Assembly: GCA_019633425.1 (NCBI GenBank)
Contig: WSUB01000422.1
Span: 1 to 11,618, forward strand
Origin: Tulasnella sp. 424
Lineage: Eukaryota > Basidiomycota > Agaricomycetes > Cantharellales > Tulasnellaceae
Length of the DNA: 11,618 nt
Reading direction: 5' to 3'
Positions 1 through 8,289 of this stretch are shown here, piece after piece. The notes under the pieces are model-generated. The model did not search any database, was not told the origin of the DNA, and worked only from the letters and a program-made list of their open reading frames with translations. A program made the translations under genes and the position numbers. Numbering within the stretch: the stretch's first letter is position 1; every line of letters begins with the position of its first letter.

Positions 1-633
1 GGATGTGAAGAAGAGAAGGGATGCGTTGCTGACCAGTCCCGCATCACCGACGAATGGGATTGAAGGAGGTGGAGGTTGAACAGTTCGTGCACGAGTGTAC
101 CTTACCCTGACTGTGTACCGTTTCAATCGGCTCTTACAAGCACAGAGCCGCTTGAGCCCGTTACGAGAGTGCCTGAAGGGATATCTACGCTGTAGCTGAA
201 ATAGGCCACCATTTGCATTGACTTGGAGCGGAACGGGAGCCAGCTGTCGTGTACGGAGACGGAACGCCTCCGCCACAGTCCGGGGGGGCATCAACTCCGT
301 TGTATATCGCATGCGCGTTTGTCGCTCATACTCCTTCCACCTATCTCGCTCTGCTCATCAAAGCCTCGATACTTTAGGTGGAAGGGCCTCGTAGTTCCGA
401 ATCAAGAAAGATCAGAGTCGAAGTTTGATTGAGCCGATACACGCGTTTGCAATGAGCACAGCCGTATGTGGGCTGCGTCCCCGCATCCAGCCACTGGAAG
501 TGGCGTTCGTTTCAAAGGCCCCTCGTAAATTTAACCACCACCACCCCCACCCCGCTCAATCAATCCTTCACATCCTACCCCCAGTTCAATCATCCACTTC
601 GCCACCGCATACGCTGATCAAGTCCATTCTACT
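1..633. other. 5' flank with no recognised gene
   Basis: I see no conserved protein motif, RNA gene or mobile-element end here. Short open frames (for example 223-432 and 425-688) have no recognisable domain and no splice context, so I do not call them. The last 100 bases are treated separately as the leader of the kinase-TPR gene. The tail of an unrelated upstream transcript could lie here unseen. Confidence 0.5.
531..633 (+). promoter_or_regulatory. Pyrimidine-rich, G-poor leader before the kinase ATG
   Basis: The roughly 100 bases before the ATG at 634 are mostly C, T and A with very few G residues. Fungal core promoters and 5' leaders often show such CT-rich tracts just upstream of the start codon. 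No TATA box is obvious. The tract ends directly at the chosen start (ACT before ATGGCT), which supports 634 as the start codon. Its role is inferred from composition only. Confidence 0.35.
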
Positions 634-2043
634 ATGGCTGATACTATCGGAGAGCCTCAAGGAACAGGTCCTTCACATCCACCGATAAGCGCTCAGGATA
701 CCGCTATCGACGAGATCGAAGAGGCGATGACGCGTCTTAAAATCTGTCCGGTGGGCGGCTCTACTCCATGTGCATTTCGTCGGGACCGCAGGAAGCTAAT
801 CACCAAGCGCTGCTTTAGAAAAAAGTACTTGGATTATTGGAGCATCTCCGAATCGAGAAAGCCCGAATCAAACCGCTCGAAAATGAAGCTCCCAAGCCAG
901 GCGGGAAAGCGACCGTGGAGGCAGCGATACTCGTTCCAGCCCAGTCCTCGAATTCCCCGAAACTTGAAGACCCGGAGTATATCGCCGTCAAGAAGCTACG
1001 CTTGGATACTGATACCGGGGATGATCGAGCGCTGGCCGTAAGTCATCGTACGTCTATCCGCCAACAGCGGTCGGTGGTTCTGACGTGGATGCCGTTTGTG
1101 TCAAGCCATTTGCTCATGAGGTCAATCTTCTAAACGAGTTATCCCACCCGAGCGTGGTGAAAATCGTTGGCTTTGTCGAACACCCGGAGGAGGGCATCGC
1201 CTGGATCGTGCTTTCCTGGGAGTAGAATGGCAACTTGCGGGAGTTCGTTCGGTCCGCCAACTGGGAGCTCCCAGAACGCCTGTCCTTGGTAAACCCATCT
1301 TCTTCTCGATGATAATGGATCCTTTGCTCACAGGATCACAGATTAATGACGTTGCCAGAGGGGTTAGTTACCTCCATGGAAGGACCCCGCCGATCTGCCA
1401 CGGAGATCTAAAATCGGTAAGCTTAATGTACTTGCCCGTTTTGACATTGATTGACATTGGCCTGAGTATAGCTCAACATCCTGGTTAATTCCGAGAACCG
1501 GGCAATTATTACGGACTTCGGTTCTGCTCGGACGATGGATTCCCCGGCAGTTAGAAGCGCCGATGCGGTGGCCGTGATACAGTTCCTGCATCGAATCCCG
1601 ACCACAGCGCCCACGGCGGAGTCATTGAAGGCGGAGGTAGCAGCGGCTGGGGATTTCATCACGGTGACGGGTCCAGCTTGGACCATCCGATGGGCCGCTC
1701 CGGAGTTGCTGGAGGGAGAGTTACCCTGTTTGGCAAGCGACATCTGGGCATTGGGTTGGATCTTTTGGGAGGTGTGTTGGCATGGGTTTCAGAGATCTGG
1801 GTGCGGTCTAACCCGTTTTCGGGGTCGATCCAGGCAATCACAGGGAACTTTCCATTTGATGAAGAGAATGACCTCGCAACTATTCTGCGCATCACTAGAG
1901 GTGACCTTCCGGTGATCGGAGATCATGCCCAGCTCAAGCAAGTCAAGGCACTGTGTAGCCTGATGGGGGAGTGTTGGAGATTGAGTGCAGATGAGCGACC
2001 AACGGCTATTAGATGCGAACAAGTCATTTCATTCATGATAGGG
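634..2043 (+). pseudogene. TKL-like protein kinase module of a kinase-TPR gene, with an in-frame stop
   Basis: Probable N-terminal kinase half of the gene that continues as the TPR array. My model has exons 634-750, 819-1037, 1106-1288, 1342-1416, 1472-1771 and 1834 to about 2043, all joined in phase 0, giving about 368 codons. Introns are 53-68 nt, four ending in AG after clear donors (GTGGGC, GTAAGT, GTAAAC, GTAAGC) and one with GTGTGT. Visible motifs: a weak glycine loop GGKATVEA (about residue 67), IAVKKL with the ATP-binding Lys (97), alpha-C Glu in FAHEVNLL (117), catalytic CHGDLKSLN (Asp 195, with Gly in place of the usual HRD Arg), DFG (213), APE (276) and DIWALGWIFWE. The DFG-to-APE stretch is long, about 60 residues. 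A TAG at 1223-1225 (codon 152, hinge WE*NGNLREF) interrupts the frame while homology continues on both sides. It is either a nonsense allele or a base error. The junction to the TPR exon is unresolved. Confidence 0.75.
1223..1225 (+). other. In-frame TAG in the kinase hinge
   Basis: Reading from the 1106 acceptor, the frame gives WIVLSWE, then TAG, then NGNLREFVRSANWELPERLSL, an uninterrupted kinase hinge and alpha-D to alpha-E region. No GT donor and AG acceptor pair of usable length removes the codon. One substitution (for example C to T from CAG) would explain it. It could equally be an assembly error or a null allele of a dikaryon. Confidence 0.8.
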
Positions 2044-2090
2044 AGTCTTCGTTGTAGTAATCTACGTCTACCCACTTAGCATCCCCACAG

Positions 2091-4238
2091 AAGCAAACTG
2101 TACCCTCGAGCAACAAACTGAGCGGCGGTTCGGCTGCACCTCGCTCGAGCGGCCTTTTGTGCGCCCTTGGCTGGATTCAACTGGGGAATGGCATATTGTC
2201 TGAAGCAGGAACCTTCTTCCAACAGTCATTGTTGGTTGCCGAGTCGGTTGGAGATAAGCGGGGCAGAGCGGGAGCATTACATGGGCTTGGGGACATGTAC
2301 GGGTGGCAAAGCGAGCATTCCAAAGCCGAGGAGTTGTACATCCAAGCCCGCGACACATACTCTCAAATCGGGGATCAGGAAGGCTTTGCCACCTCGGTCT
2401 TTCGTCTGGGAGACGTGTACTGGATGCGAAGCGAGTATTCCAAAGCCGAGGAGTCGTACATCAAATCCCGCGACACCTACTCTCAACTCGGGAATCAGGT
2501 CGGCTTAGCCAACTCGGCCAGGGGTCTGGGAAAAGTGTACCGGATTCGAGGCAAGTATTCCAAAGCCGAGGAGTCGTACATCCAAGCCCGCGACACCTGC
2601 TCTCAAATCGGGAATCAGCAAGGCTTTGCCAACTCTGTCAAGGGTCTGGGAGACGTGTACCAGATGCGAAGCGAGTATTCCAAAGCCGAGGAATCGTACA
2701 CCCAAGCCCACGACACCTACTTTCGAATCGGGGATCAGCTCGGCTTTGCCAGCTCGGTCAAGGGTCTGGGAGACGTGTACCAGATGCAAAGCGAGTATTC
2801 CAAAGCCGAGGAATCGTACATCCAAGCCCGCGACACCTACTCTCACATCGGGAATCAGCAAGGCTTTGCCAGCTCGGTCAGGGGTCTGGGAGACGTGTAC
2901 CGGATGCGAAGCGAGTATTCCAAAGCCGAAGAGTCGTACATCCAAGCCCGCGACACCTTCTCTCAAATTGGGGATCAGCTCGGCTTTGCCAACTCGGTCT
3001 GGGGTCTGGGAGACGTGTACCGGGTGCGAAGCGAGTATTCCAAAGCCGAGGAGTCGTACATCCAAGCCCACGACACCTACTTTCGAATCGGGGATCAGCT
3101 CGGCTTTGCCAACTCGGTCAAGGGTCTGGGAGAGGTGTACCGGATGCGAAGCGAGTATTCCAAAGCCGAGGAATCGTACATCCAAGCCCGCGACACCTAC
3201 TCTCAAGTTGGGAATCAGCACGACTTTGCCGACTCGGTCTGGGGTCTGGGAGAGGTGTACCGGATGCGAAGCGAGTATTCCAAAGCCGAGGAGTCGTACA
3301 TCCAAGCCCGCGACACCTACTCTCAAATTGGGAGTCAGCTCGGCTTTGCTAACTCGGTCTGGGGTCTGGGAGAGGTGTACCGGATGCGAAGCGAGTATTC
3401 CAAAGCCGAGGAGTTGTACATCCAAGCTCGTGACACTTACTCTCAAATTGGGGATCAGCTCCGCTTTGCCGAATCGGTCTTCCGTCTGGGAGAGGTGTAC
3501 CGGATGCGAAGCGAGTATTCCAAAGCCGAGAAGTCGTACATCCAAGCTCGTGACACTTACTCTCAAATTGGGGATCAGCTCGGCTTTGCCAAATCGGTCT
3601 TCCATCTGGGAAAGGTGTACCAGATGCGAAGCGAGCATTCCAAAGCCGAGGAGTCGTACATCCAAGCCCGCGACACCTACTCCCAAATTGGGAATCAGCT
3701 CGGCTTTGCCACCTCGGTCTGGGGTCTGGGAGGCGTGTACCGGATGCGAAGCGAGTATTCCAAAGCCGAGGAGTCGTTCATCCAAGCCCGCGACACCTAC
3801 TCTCAAATCGGGAATCAGCAAGGCTTTGCCAACTCGGTCTGGGGTCTGGGAGACGTGTACCGGATGCGAAGCGAGTATTCCAAAGCCGAGGAATCGTACA
3901 TCCAAGCCCGCGACACCTACTCTCAAATCGGGGATCAGCTCGGCTTCGCCAACTCCGTCCAAGGGCTGGGGCAGGCCTACTCAGATTCGGGACAGTACGC
4001 TCAGGCCGAAAAGTCGTACTCGGAGGCTGAGTTGGTATATCGTCGGATCGGAGATATGGGATCTTTGGCCAACAATCTTCGGTTCCTGGGCTGGCTCCGT
4101 CGTCGCGAGGCGCAATACGGAGAAGCCGAGCGTCTCGTTTGTGAAGCATCCACGATTTACGGCAACCTTGGTCTGGAAGTTTATGTCGCACGCTGCGATG
4201 AGTTTCTTAGTGAGGTTCGGCAGCTAATGACCGCTTAA
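2091..4238 (+). CDS. Tetratricopeptide (TPR) array protein, C-terminal half of the kinase-TPR gene
   Basis: One intact exon of 715 codons plus stop, in frame from the AG at 2089-2090. It opens with a short Ser/Gly/Ala-rich linker (SSNKLSGGSAAPRSSG), followed by a divergent first TPR at about 2160-2318. Fourteen 40-residue TPRs of consensus SKAEESYIQARDTYSQIGDQ plus LGFANSVWGLGDVYRMRSEY come next. Two degenerate TPRs and the C-terminus QLMTA close the protein. The 40-residue spacing with G-L/F-A and G-L-G-x-x-Y signatures matches LGN/Pins- and kinesin-light-chain-like TPRs, which stack into a superhelix that binds peptides or partner proteins. There is no signal peptide or membrane segment, so a cytosolic scaffold or sensor is likely. 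It lacks its own convincing ATG: GTG, TTG and other near starts are the only options near the 5' edge, which supports fusion to the upstream kinase. Partner and ligand are unknown. Confidence 0.88.
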   Translation, partial: KQTVPSSNKLSGGSAAPRSSGLLCALGWIQLGNGILSEAGTFFQQSLLVAESVGDKRGRAGALHGLGDMYGWQSEHSKAEELYIQARDTYSQIGDQEGFATSVFRLGDVYWMRSEYSKAEESYIKSRDTYSQLGNQVGLANSARGLGKVYRIRGKYSKAEESYIQARDTCSQIGNQQGFANSVKGLGDVYQMRSEYSKAEESYTQAHDTYFRIGDQLGFASSVKGLGDVYQMQSEYSKAEESYIQARDTYSHIGNQQGFASSVRGLGDVYRMRSEYSKAEESYIQARDTFSQIGDQLGFANSVWGLGDVYRVRSEYSKAEESYIQAHDTYFRIGDQLGFANSVKGLGEVYRMRSEYSKAEESYIQARDTYSQVGNQHDFADSVWGLGEVYRMRSEYSKAEESYIQARDTYSQIGSQLGFANSVWGLGEVYRMRSEYSKAEELYIQARDTYSQIGDQLRFAESVFRLGEVYRMRSEYSKAEKSYIQARDTYSQIGDQLGFAKSVFHLGKVYQMRSEHSKAEESYIQARDTYSQIGNQLGFATSVWGLGGVYRMRSEYSKAEESFIQARDTYSQIGNQQGFANSVWGLGDVYRMRSEYSKAEESYIQARDTYSQIGDQLGFANSVQGLGQAYSDSGQYAQAEKSYSEAELVYRRIGDMGSLANNLRFLGWLRRREAQYGEAERLVCEASTIYGNLGLEVYVARCDEFLSEVRQLMTA
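2319..3998 (+). repeat. 14 tandem 120-bp units encoding TPRs
   Basis: Fourteen consecutive units of exactly 120 bp, with no indel, each starting at TCCAAAGCCGAG or a one-base variant. Conservation covers synonymous sites as well as protein, so the array is young or homogenised by unequal crossover and gene conversion. Differences concentrate in a few codons: after GxQ, after NSV, the residue before VY and the two after it. Flanking TPRs at about 2160-2318 and 3999-4235 are diverged, as expected for array edges that escape homogenisation. Confidence 0.97.
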
Positions 4239-4480
4239 TTTGGGCCTCATCTCTCTGCATTATTACTTCGAGACATGTTTATCCACATTCGTGCGTGTCG
4301 CTCAATATGCCTCTTTATGTTCCGTATCGGCCCCTTCATTCTCATTCCAGTGTTTTGTTTACCTCTCCCATGGCTGTAGTTTCGATGGTACTTGTTCGAC
4401 TCCTTTGTATTATGATATGTCCTATCACGCTCGCCTTTTGTACATTGCTCACCTGTAACAAAGTTTTGGGGAGGTATTCC
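4239..4480 (+). other. T-rich 3' flank of the TPR gene, probable 3' UTR
   Basis: After the stop at 4238 the sequence becomes T-rich, with repeated TTTATG, TTTTGTTTA and CTTTTGTACATTG stretches and no coding-like pattern. This fits a fungal 3' UTR and termination region. No AATAAA is present, which is common in fungi. The exact cleavage site cannot be read. Confidence 0.4.
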
Positions 4481-6467
4481 CACTTACATTGTAAGATCCA
4501 CGGTATGTGGTGTCTACGGAGCACTAGCTATGAATATCACCGTCTCGATTACGCGAGCTCCCCTCCTACAGCGCGAGTTCCGCTCCCGTCATTCGGAGGT
4601 GCCTCACGCTGGTCCCGTGGCGCGGGACAGGAGGGACAGGTCCTGCCGCATACGTGCTCTGTCACTGGATCACAATCCGAGCACAGCAATATTAACCTGC
4701 GCTTCCTATAATATCGGCTGATTTCATGGTCTCGGTCTCCGATACTTGGCTCAGCGTGGACATCTTCGCTGCGTCGGCTGTTCGAATCCCCTCTCGGGGT
4801 AATACAGAGAGGTTTGTTCATCCGATTCAACACAGTACCAAAGGCTGGCAAATTGAGGGGGTGGCATCTTCGGGGCTTATTTACTATGTGGGGTTTCGAG
4901 TGACGCCGTAGCGGAGGGGACGGAGCTAAGGGCGACAATGCTGGAGGTCCCAATCTGGAACAAACTTCAATCCTTCTTTTCTTCCCTTTCTCGAACCCGC
5001 CCTGAGACCTTTACCATCACCTATGCGACTTGATTTCGTCTCCTACCACGAGATGTTCCCCAATGCGCGCCGCACCGTCAACCGTCGGGGTTCAATACTC
5101 ACCGCCCGCGGCAAAAGCGCCAGCTGCACGTCTTTGTCGCATGGCCCGGTGGCCCACCTACTAAGCTGGGTTGCATCCTTTTCAACAGGACAACCGCCGC
5201 TCCAGCGCTAAAAAGCGGCTTAAATGTCATCTCAGGACTCGCTTCGGTGGCGGATATCAAACTACTCCGAGTAGAGCTTCCAACGTCGTTCCGGGGCGCT
5301 CGGGGATAGTCAACTTACAGGTACAAGGTTGTTGCCACCGTGCGCTGTATTGGTGATGTGGGTGCATAGAAATCACGATATTTCAAGGACCGCTACAAAA
5401 TATCAAAGATGGACGCTCACGGCGTCCGTGCCTCCGCGTTGGAAGAGTCGATGAGACAGCGTTTCGGCTCTGTCCCTATGAGAGCCAGTAGAACAAAATC
5501 AAACAGCGGAGTAGGGCGATCAGAGGCTCCTAGACTTCGGTGTGTTCCTTCCCCAAATCCTACCTCGGATGTGCTCACTTCAGGCACCACATCAAACCTG
5601 CCACCTCCAACCTTGTTCCCCCGTCCAACAGCCGTCGCCGACATGACCAAACTCGGCGCTACCTCCTTACATTGACTTCCATCGCTTCTAAAACTGGCTT
5701 CTGCTAACTGGCGATTAAACGAAAGCTACCCATTCGCTTCATTCTCGCACCGTCCCGGTCCACCGCTCGCGCCGAGACCGGACAACGACAGCAGCACCGT
5801 CTTCTTCTCTATCTATGCCAATCCATTATTGAGCAGGTTGTTAGGTTTTGACTATGATGGGAGAAGGAGGTGCCGGGGAAGAGCGAGGTGAGTAGGGCTC
5901 GGTGACACCGTCTGAGAGGGCTATCGCTCGTGGTGCTGCTAGCCTGAGCTACATCACCGCAGGGTCGGCGCAGACAAACCATCATCATCGGCGCACAATT
6001 CTAGATGGCGTTCTTAGTTTAATGGTCTAACGGGAATATGGAATGACATATGCAATGTCACCCCTGTCATGAGTGTTGGAGGTGAGAGGGTGGAAGGCGT
6101 TCGGTGGTGCTATGGCTTGGGTTGATCTAGTGGGAGGGTCGGCGGAATTCACGGGACGACGACGTTTACTGCGAGTCCCGCGGTGCGCTGTTTTGTACGA
6201 GCATCGCTGACACCAATCTGCTAACTGAGAGGGTGTCTGAAGATCCTGAAAGCTTCGCGATCCCAAGCCGGCTCTATTCTAGGACAAGGACAAGGGGTCA
6301 TAGGTTTGACCGGTAGGCGACAAGTCGTCGGGTCTGTTATTCGCGTTCGGACTGAGGCTATTGTAAGAGGTGAAAGAGATCGGAGACTTGCGGAGAATGA
6401 CCATTCCATGGGATTCCATGCATGGTGTCCTTTGTGGACTTGTCCTCAGTATGTCTTGTAACGCTCG
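4481..6467. other. Long intergenic stretch without a recognised gene
   Basis: About 2 kb in which I find no known domain, rRNA, convincing tRNA or terminal-repeat pair. Open frames at 5023-5211, 5171-5356 and 6027-6266 (minus strand) are short, compositionally ordinary and unsupported. The 5409-5675 frame is listed separately as the least poor candidate. Decayed genes or transposon remnants beyond recognition by eye are possible. Confidence 0.45.
5409..5675 (+). CDS. Hypothetical short ORF, Ser/Thr/Pro-rich
   Basis: An 88-codon ATG-to-stop frame beginning MDAHGVRASALEESMRQRFG, with a reasonable start context (CAAAGATGG). The product is rich in Ser, Thr, Pro and Arg, with no motif, signal peptide or membrane segment that I recognise. 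The preceding 50 bases are AT-rich. It could be a first exon, a non-coding chance ORF, or a remnant. I offer it only as a candidate. Confidence 0.15.
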   Translation: MDAHGVRASALEESMRQRFGSVPMRASRTKSNSGVGRSEAPRLRCVPSPNPTSDVLTSGTTSNLPPPTLFPRPTAVADMTKLGATSLH

Positions 6468-6479
6468 AGTGACGTCACT
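6468..6479. promoter_or_regulatory. CRE-type palindrome AGTGACGTCACT
   Basis: A perfect 12-bp palindrome containing TGACGTCA, the classical CRE/ATF site bound by bZIP factors (Atf1/Sko1 type in fungi). It lies three bases before a second palindrome and about 40 bp upstream of the ATG at 6521. No convincing gene follows, so its function is uncertain. Confidence 0.4.
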
Positions 6480-6481
6480 AC

Positions 6482-6496
6482 CAGTCACGGTGACTG
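6482..6496. repeat. 15-bp inverted repeat CAGTCAC-G-GTGACTG
   Basis: A perfect 7-bp inverted repeat around a single G, next to the CRE palindrome. It shares the core GTGAC/GTCAC, so the pair reads as two related dyads that could be sites for dimeric transcription factors. Confidence 0.5.
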
Positions 6497-6520
6497 CCAG
6501 GGTGAGAGCTGATTACCGAT

Positions 6521-7230
6521 ATGCGCCAATTCTGTGCGTCTGACATGTCCTTGGTCATTGTTGAATGCGGACTCGTATCTACATATGTACTCGTCGTCAC
6601 AAACGATCATCCCCGTTTTGGGCAATCACACGTGACTGAAGGGACAGACGCGGGGTTAGCGTCGATTGCAATTTCAACTAATCCCAAGTCCCAACCTCAC
6701 CACGTCCCCTCTCGACACCCACTGTATTGCAACACCGAACACGAGGAAAACAACTCGGGCTCAGCATAATGCAAAGCTCCAATGGAGCATCAATGGCGTC
6801 TGTATCCTCGAATGTCCCACCTTGAACCTCATACCAGTTAGTTGTCCTCTCGCTGTCCGTTGTTCTCTCACTCCTTTCGGCAAGGCGTGCCATTAATGCA
6901 AGTCACCTCTAGGTTCCGGAAAGACGCTGTTAACAACGGATCCCCGTCAACGAAGCATCTTTAATCCCGCTCTCAGTCCCAACGGATGTCGATATGAATA
7001 CCAACGCCCTCCAACCATTCGCATCTTCTACCCAATCAATCTCCAAGAACCGGTCCCTTGCCATCTTCGACCCCCGCCTTGGCAGACATTCACACGCTTG
7101 TCCACAAATAGTCGAGCTAAACGCGTGCGGGATCCCACTTTCAATTCGGGCGACGACGAGTTTCAAGTTCCATGGTGCCTTGAGAGTAGACGGAGGAATT
7201 TAAACCCATTCCGCGCCACCTTCATTTGCC
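6521..7230. other. Region without a supported gene
   Basis: Only short overlapping frames occur here (for example 6521-6769 and 6994-7203), with no domain and no clear splice structure. I see no repeat or RNA gene. Base composition resembles the flanks. Confidence 0.4.
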
Positions 7231-7239
7231 TCTTCACTC

Positions 7240-7750
7240 TGGACCATGAAAATACTCCTTCTATCCAGGCCATTTCAACTTGGTATCGACAACTCCAACC
7301 TAACTTGGTCCGGTGTTTCATTTGGGGTCAAACGACGTTCGAGTCGGCGAGAGAGCGGCAAGCACGCGGATGGAGCTAGGTTTCGAAGTTAACAGTGGGT
7401 CTCACTTGTACACTTTGGAACCCGTACTGAACTTCGACTATCCGTTCAGCTTGGCACTCGTGCAGAACGTTCCTGCCCAATTCGATTTTGAATCTTGGCG
7501 TCGACGAACTCGACCTTAACATCCCGGGCCCGTTCCTGGCGAACACAACACTGATTCACCACGGAAGGCCGATCCCCAACCTGTGCAGCAACTCGTCCCC
7601 GTTCCATAGGTTGCATTCTATACGGAGGAAGTACTACAGGTCCTTCGACGATGTCGAACCGTCAAGCTCCCCCTCGACCGAGTGGTTGACTTGCCTCCGA
7701 TCAAACGCGCTTTGCATGCCACCAACGCAAGACTCTGATTTCGCAAGGAA
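7240..7750 (+). pseudogene. Possible decayed coding region, family unknown
   Basis: Several plus-strand stretches read like protein but change frame. Examples are FQLGIDNSNLTWSGVSFGV near 7280-7335, LYTLEPVLNFDYPFSLALVQ in the frame of 7313-7519, and LGVDELDLNIPGPFLANTTL in the frame of 7488. The last two join if one base is gained or lost near 7485-7492. I do not recognise the family. It sits immediately upstream of kinase relic A and may be its former N-terminal part or an unrelated gene. Introns rather than frameshifts remain possible. Confidence 0.25.
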
Positions 7751-8270
7751 GATTTCGAATCTCCGTTAGGAGGCTTCACTCGACTTTCCACCCGGAGAAG
7801 TCACTTTCAAGGAGTTCTAGCCTGCCATGTGCAATGCTCGATACGCACTGGTGGCTTCCAGCTTCCGAGGAAGAACCTCTTTCCTTCTTCCATCATTCTC
7901 CGCCAAACCCGTCCGTCCACTCACTCTGCTTCATCCCTACACTACCCCTCGCCGCCCTTTCCATGCCGTTCAACTCCCCCAGCTGAGCGTCTTCGTCAAC
8001 GATTGAGCACAGGGCCATTGTCTGCGATTTTGGGTCTTGCGGGAGCGGTACGAAGAGAACACGTTGGTTTTGACGACAGCGTCCGACTCCTAGGAATCTA
8101 CGCGATGGTGGAGCCTGGAAGTGCTTAATGGGAGCGGAGAATGCCGTTGAAGATTGATATTTTGGAGTGGGGATGTCTCGCGTTGGAGGTGCGTATCAAC
8201 GTTCTCGTCGAGGTTAAATGAGCCTGTTACGACGTTTATCATTCTGTTAGAGTATGACAAGACGTGCCTC
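7750..8270 (+). pseudogene. Decayed TKL-like kinase fragment (relic A)
   Basis: A degraded copy of the segment at about 10116-10680 in the downstream kinase, introns included. Readable pieces are LGGFTRLSTRR and HFQGVL (7765-7825, matching the YLHTRD...HGDL exon), a CT-rich intron ending CTCCCCCAG at 7982, FVND, then HRAIVCDFG after a frame change, an STRWW..EVL piece, LKIDILEWGCLALE ending at 8188, a 62-nt intron 8189-8250 (GTGCGT...CTGTTAG) and MTRR. At least three frame changes and several stops (TGA 8013, TAG near 8090) separate the pieces, so it cannot encode a kinase. The C-lobe beyond MTRR is missing. It lies on the same strand as its paralogue, about 2.4 kb upstream, consistent with tandem duplication followed by decay. 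Confidence 0.75.
8219..8258 (+). repeat. 40-bp direct repeat, copy 1 (intron end plus exon start in relic A)
   Basis: It matches 8641-8680 at 34 of 40 positions without gaps. It covers the 3' half of an intron (GTTTATCATTCTGTTAG) and the first bases of the following exon. All six differences are transitions. Confidence 0.85.
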
Positions 8271-8289
8271 GCTTCGCTACGGCACCGGG

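Noticed and set aside
223..688. Short ORFs upstream of the kinase start
   Set aside because: No domain, poor composition for protein, and they overlap the G-poor leader in other frames.
797..824. Apparent stop and A-run frameshift at the start of the first kinase
   Set aside because: Both are explained by a normal intron 751-818 (GTGGGC donor, CTAAT branch-like site, TTTAG acceptor) that joins the frames in phase 0.
1122..1331. Minus-strand ORF over kinase exon 3
   Set aside because: It is the shadow of well-supported plus-strand exons.
2303..4227. Long open frames overlapping the TPR array (plus 2303-3352, plus 2626-4227, minus 2505-3962)
   Set aside because: A 120-bp unit without indels repeats the same absence of stops in every frame, so one open unit gives a long open array. 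Only the 2091-4238 frame yields TPR signatures.
4612..4628. GC hairpin GTCCCG-TGGCG-CGGGAC
   Set aside because: A 6-bp stem is expected by chance in a sequence of this length, and nothing nearby gives it a role.
4747..4789. tRNA-like pair of internal promoter boxes (TGGCTCAGCGTGG and GTTCGAATCC)
   Set aside because: The boxes are about 12 nt too close, the T-stem pairs poorly and no acceptor stem forms. At best it is a degenerate tRNA-derived remnant.
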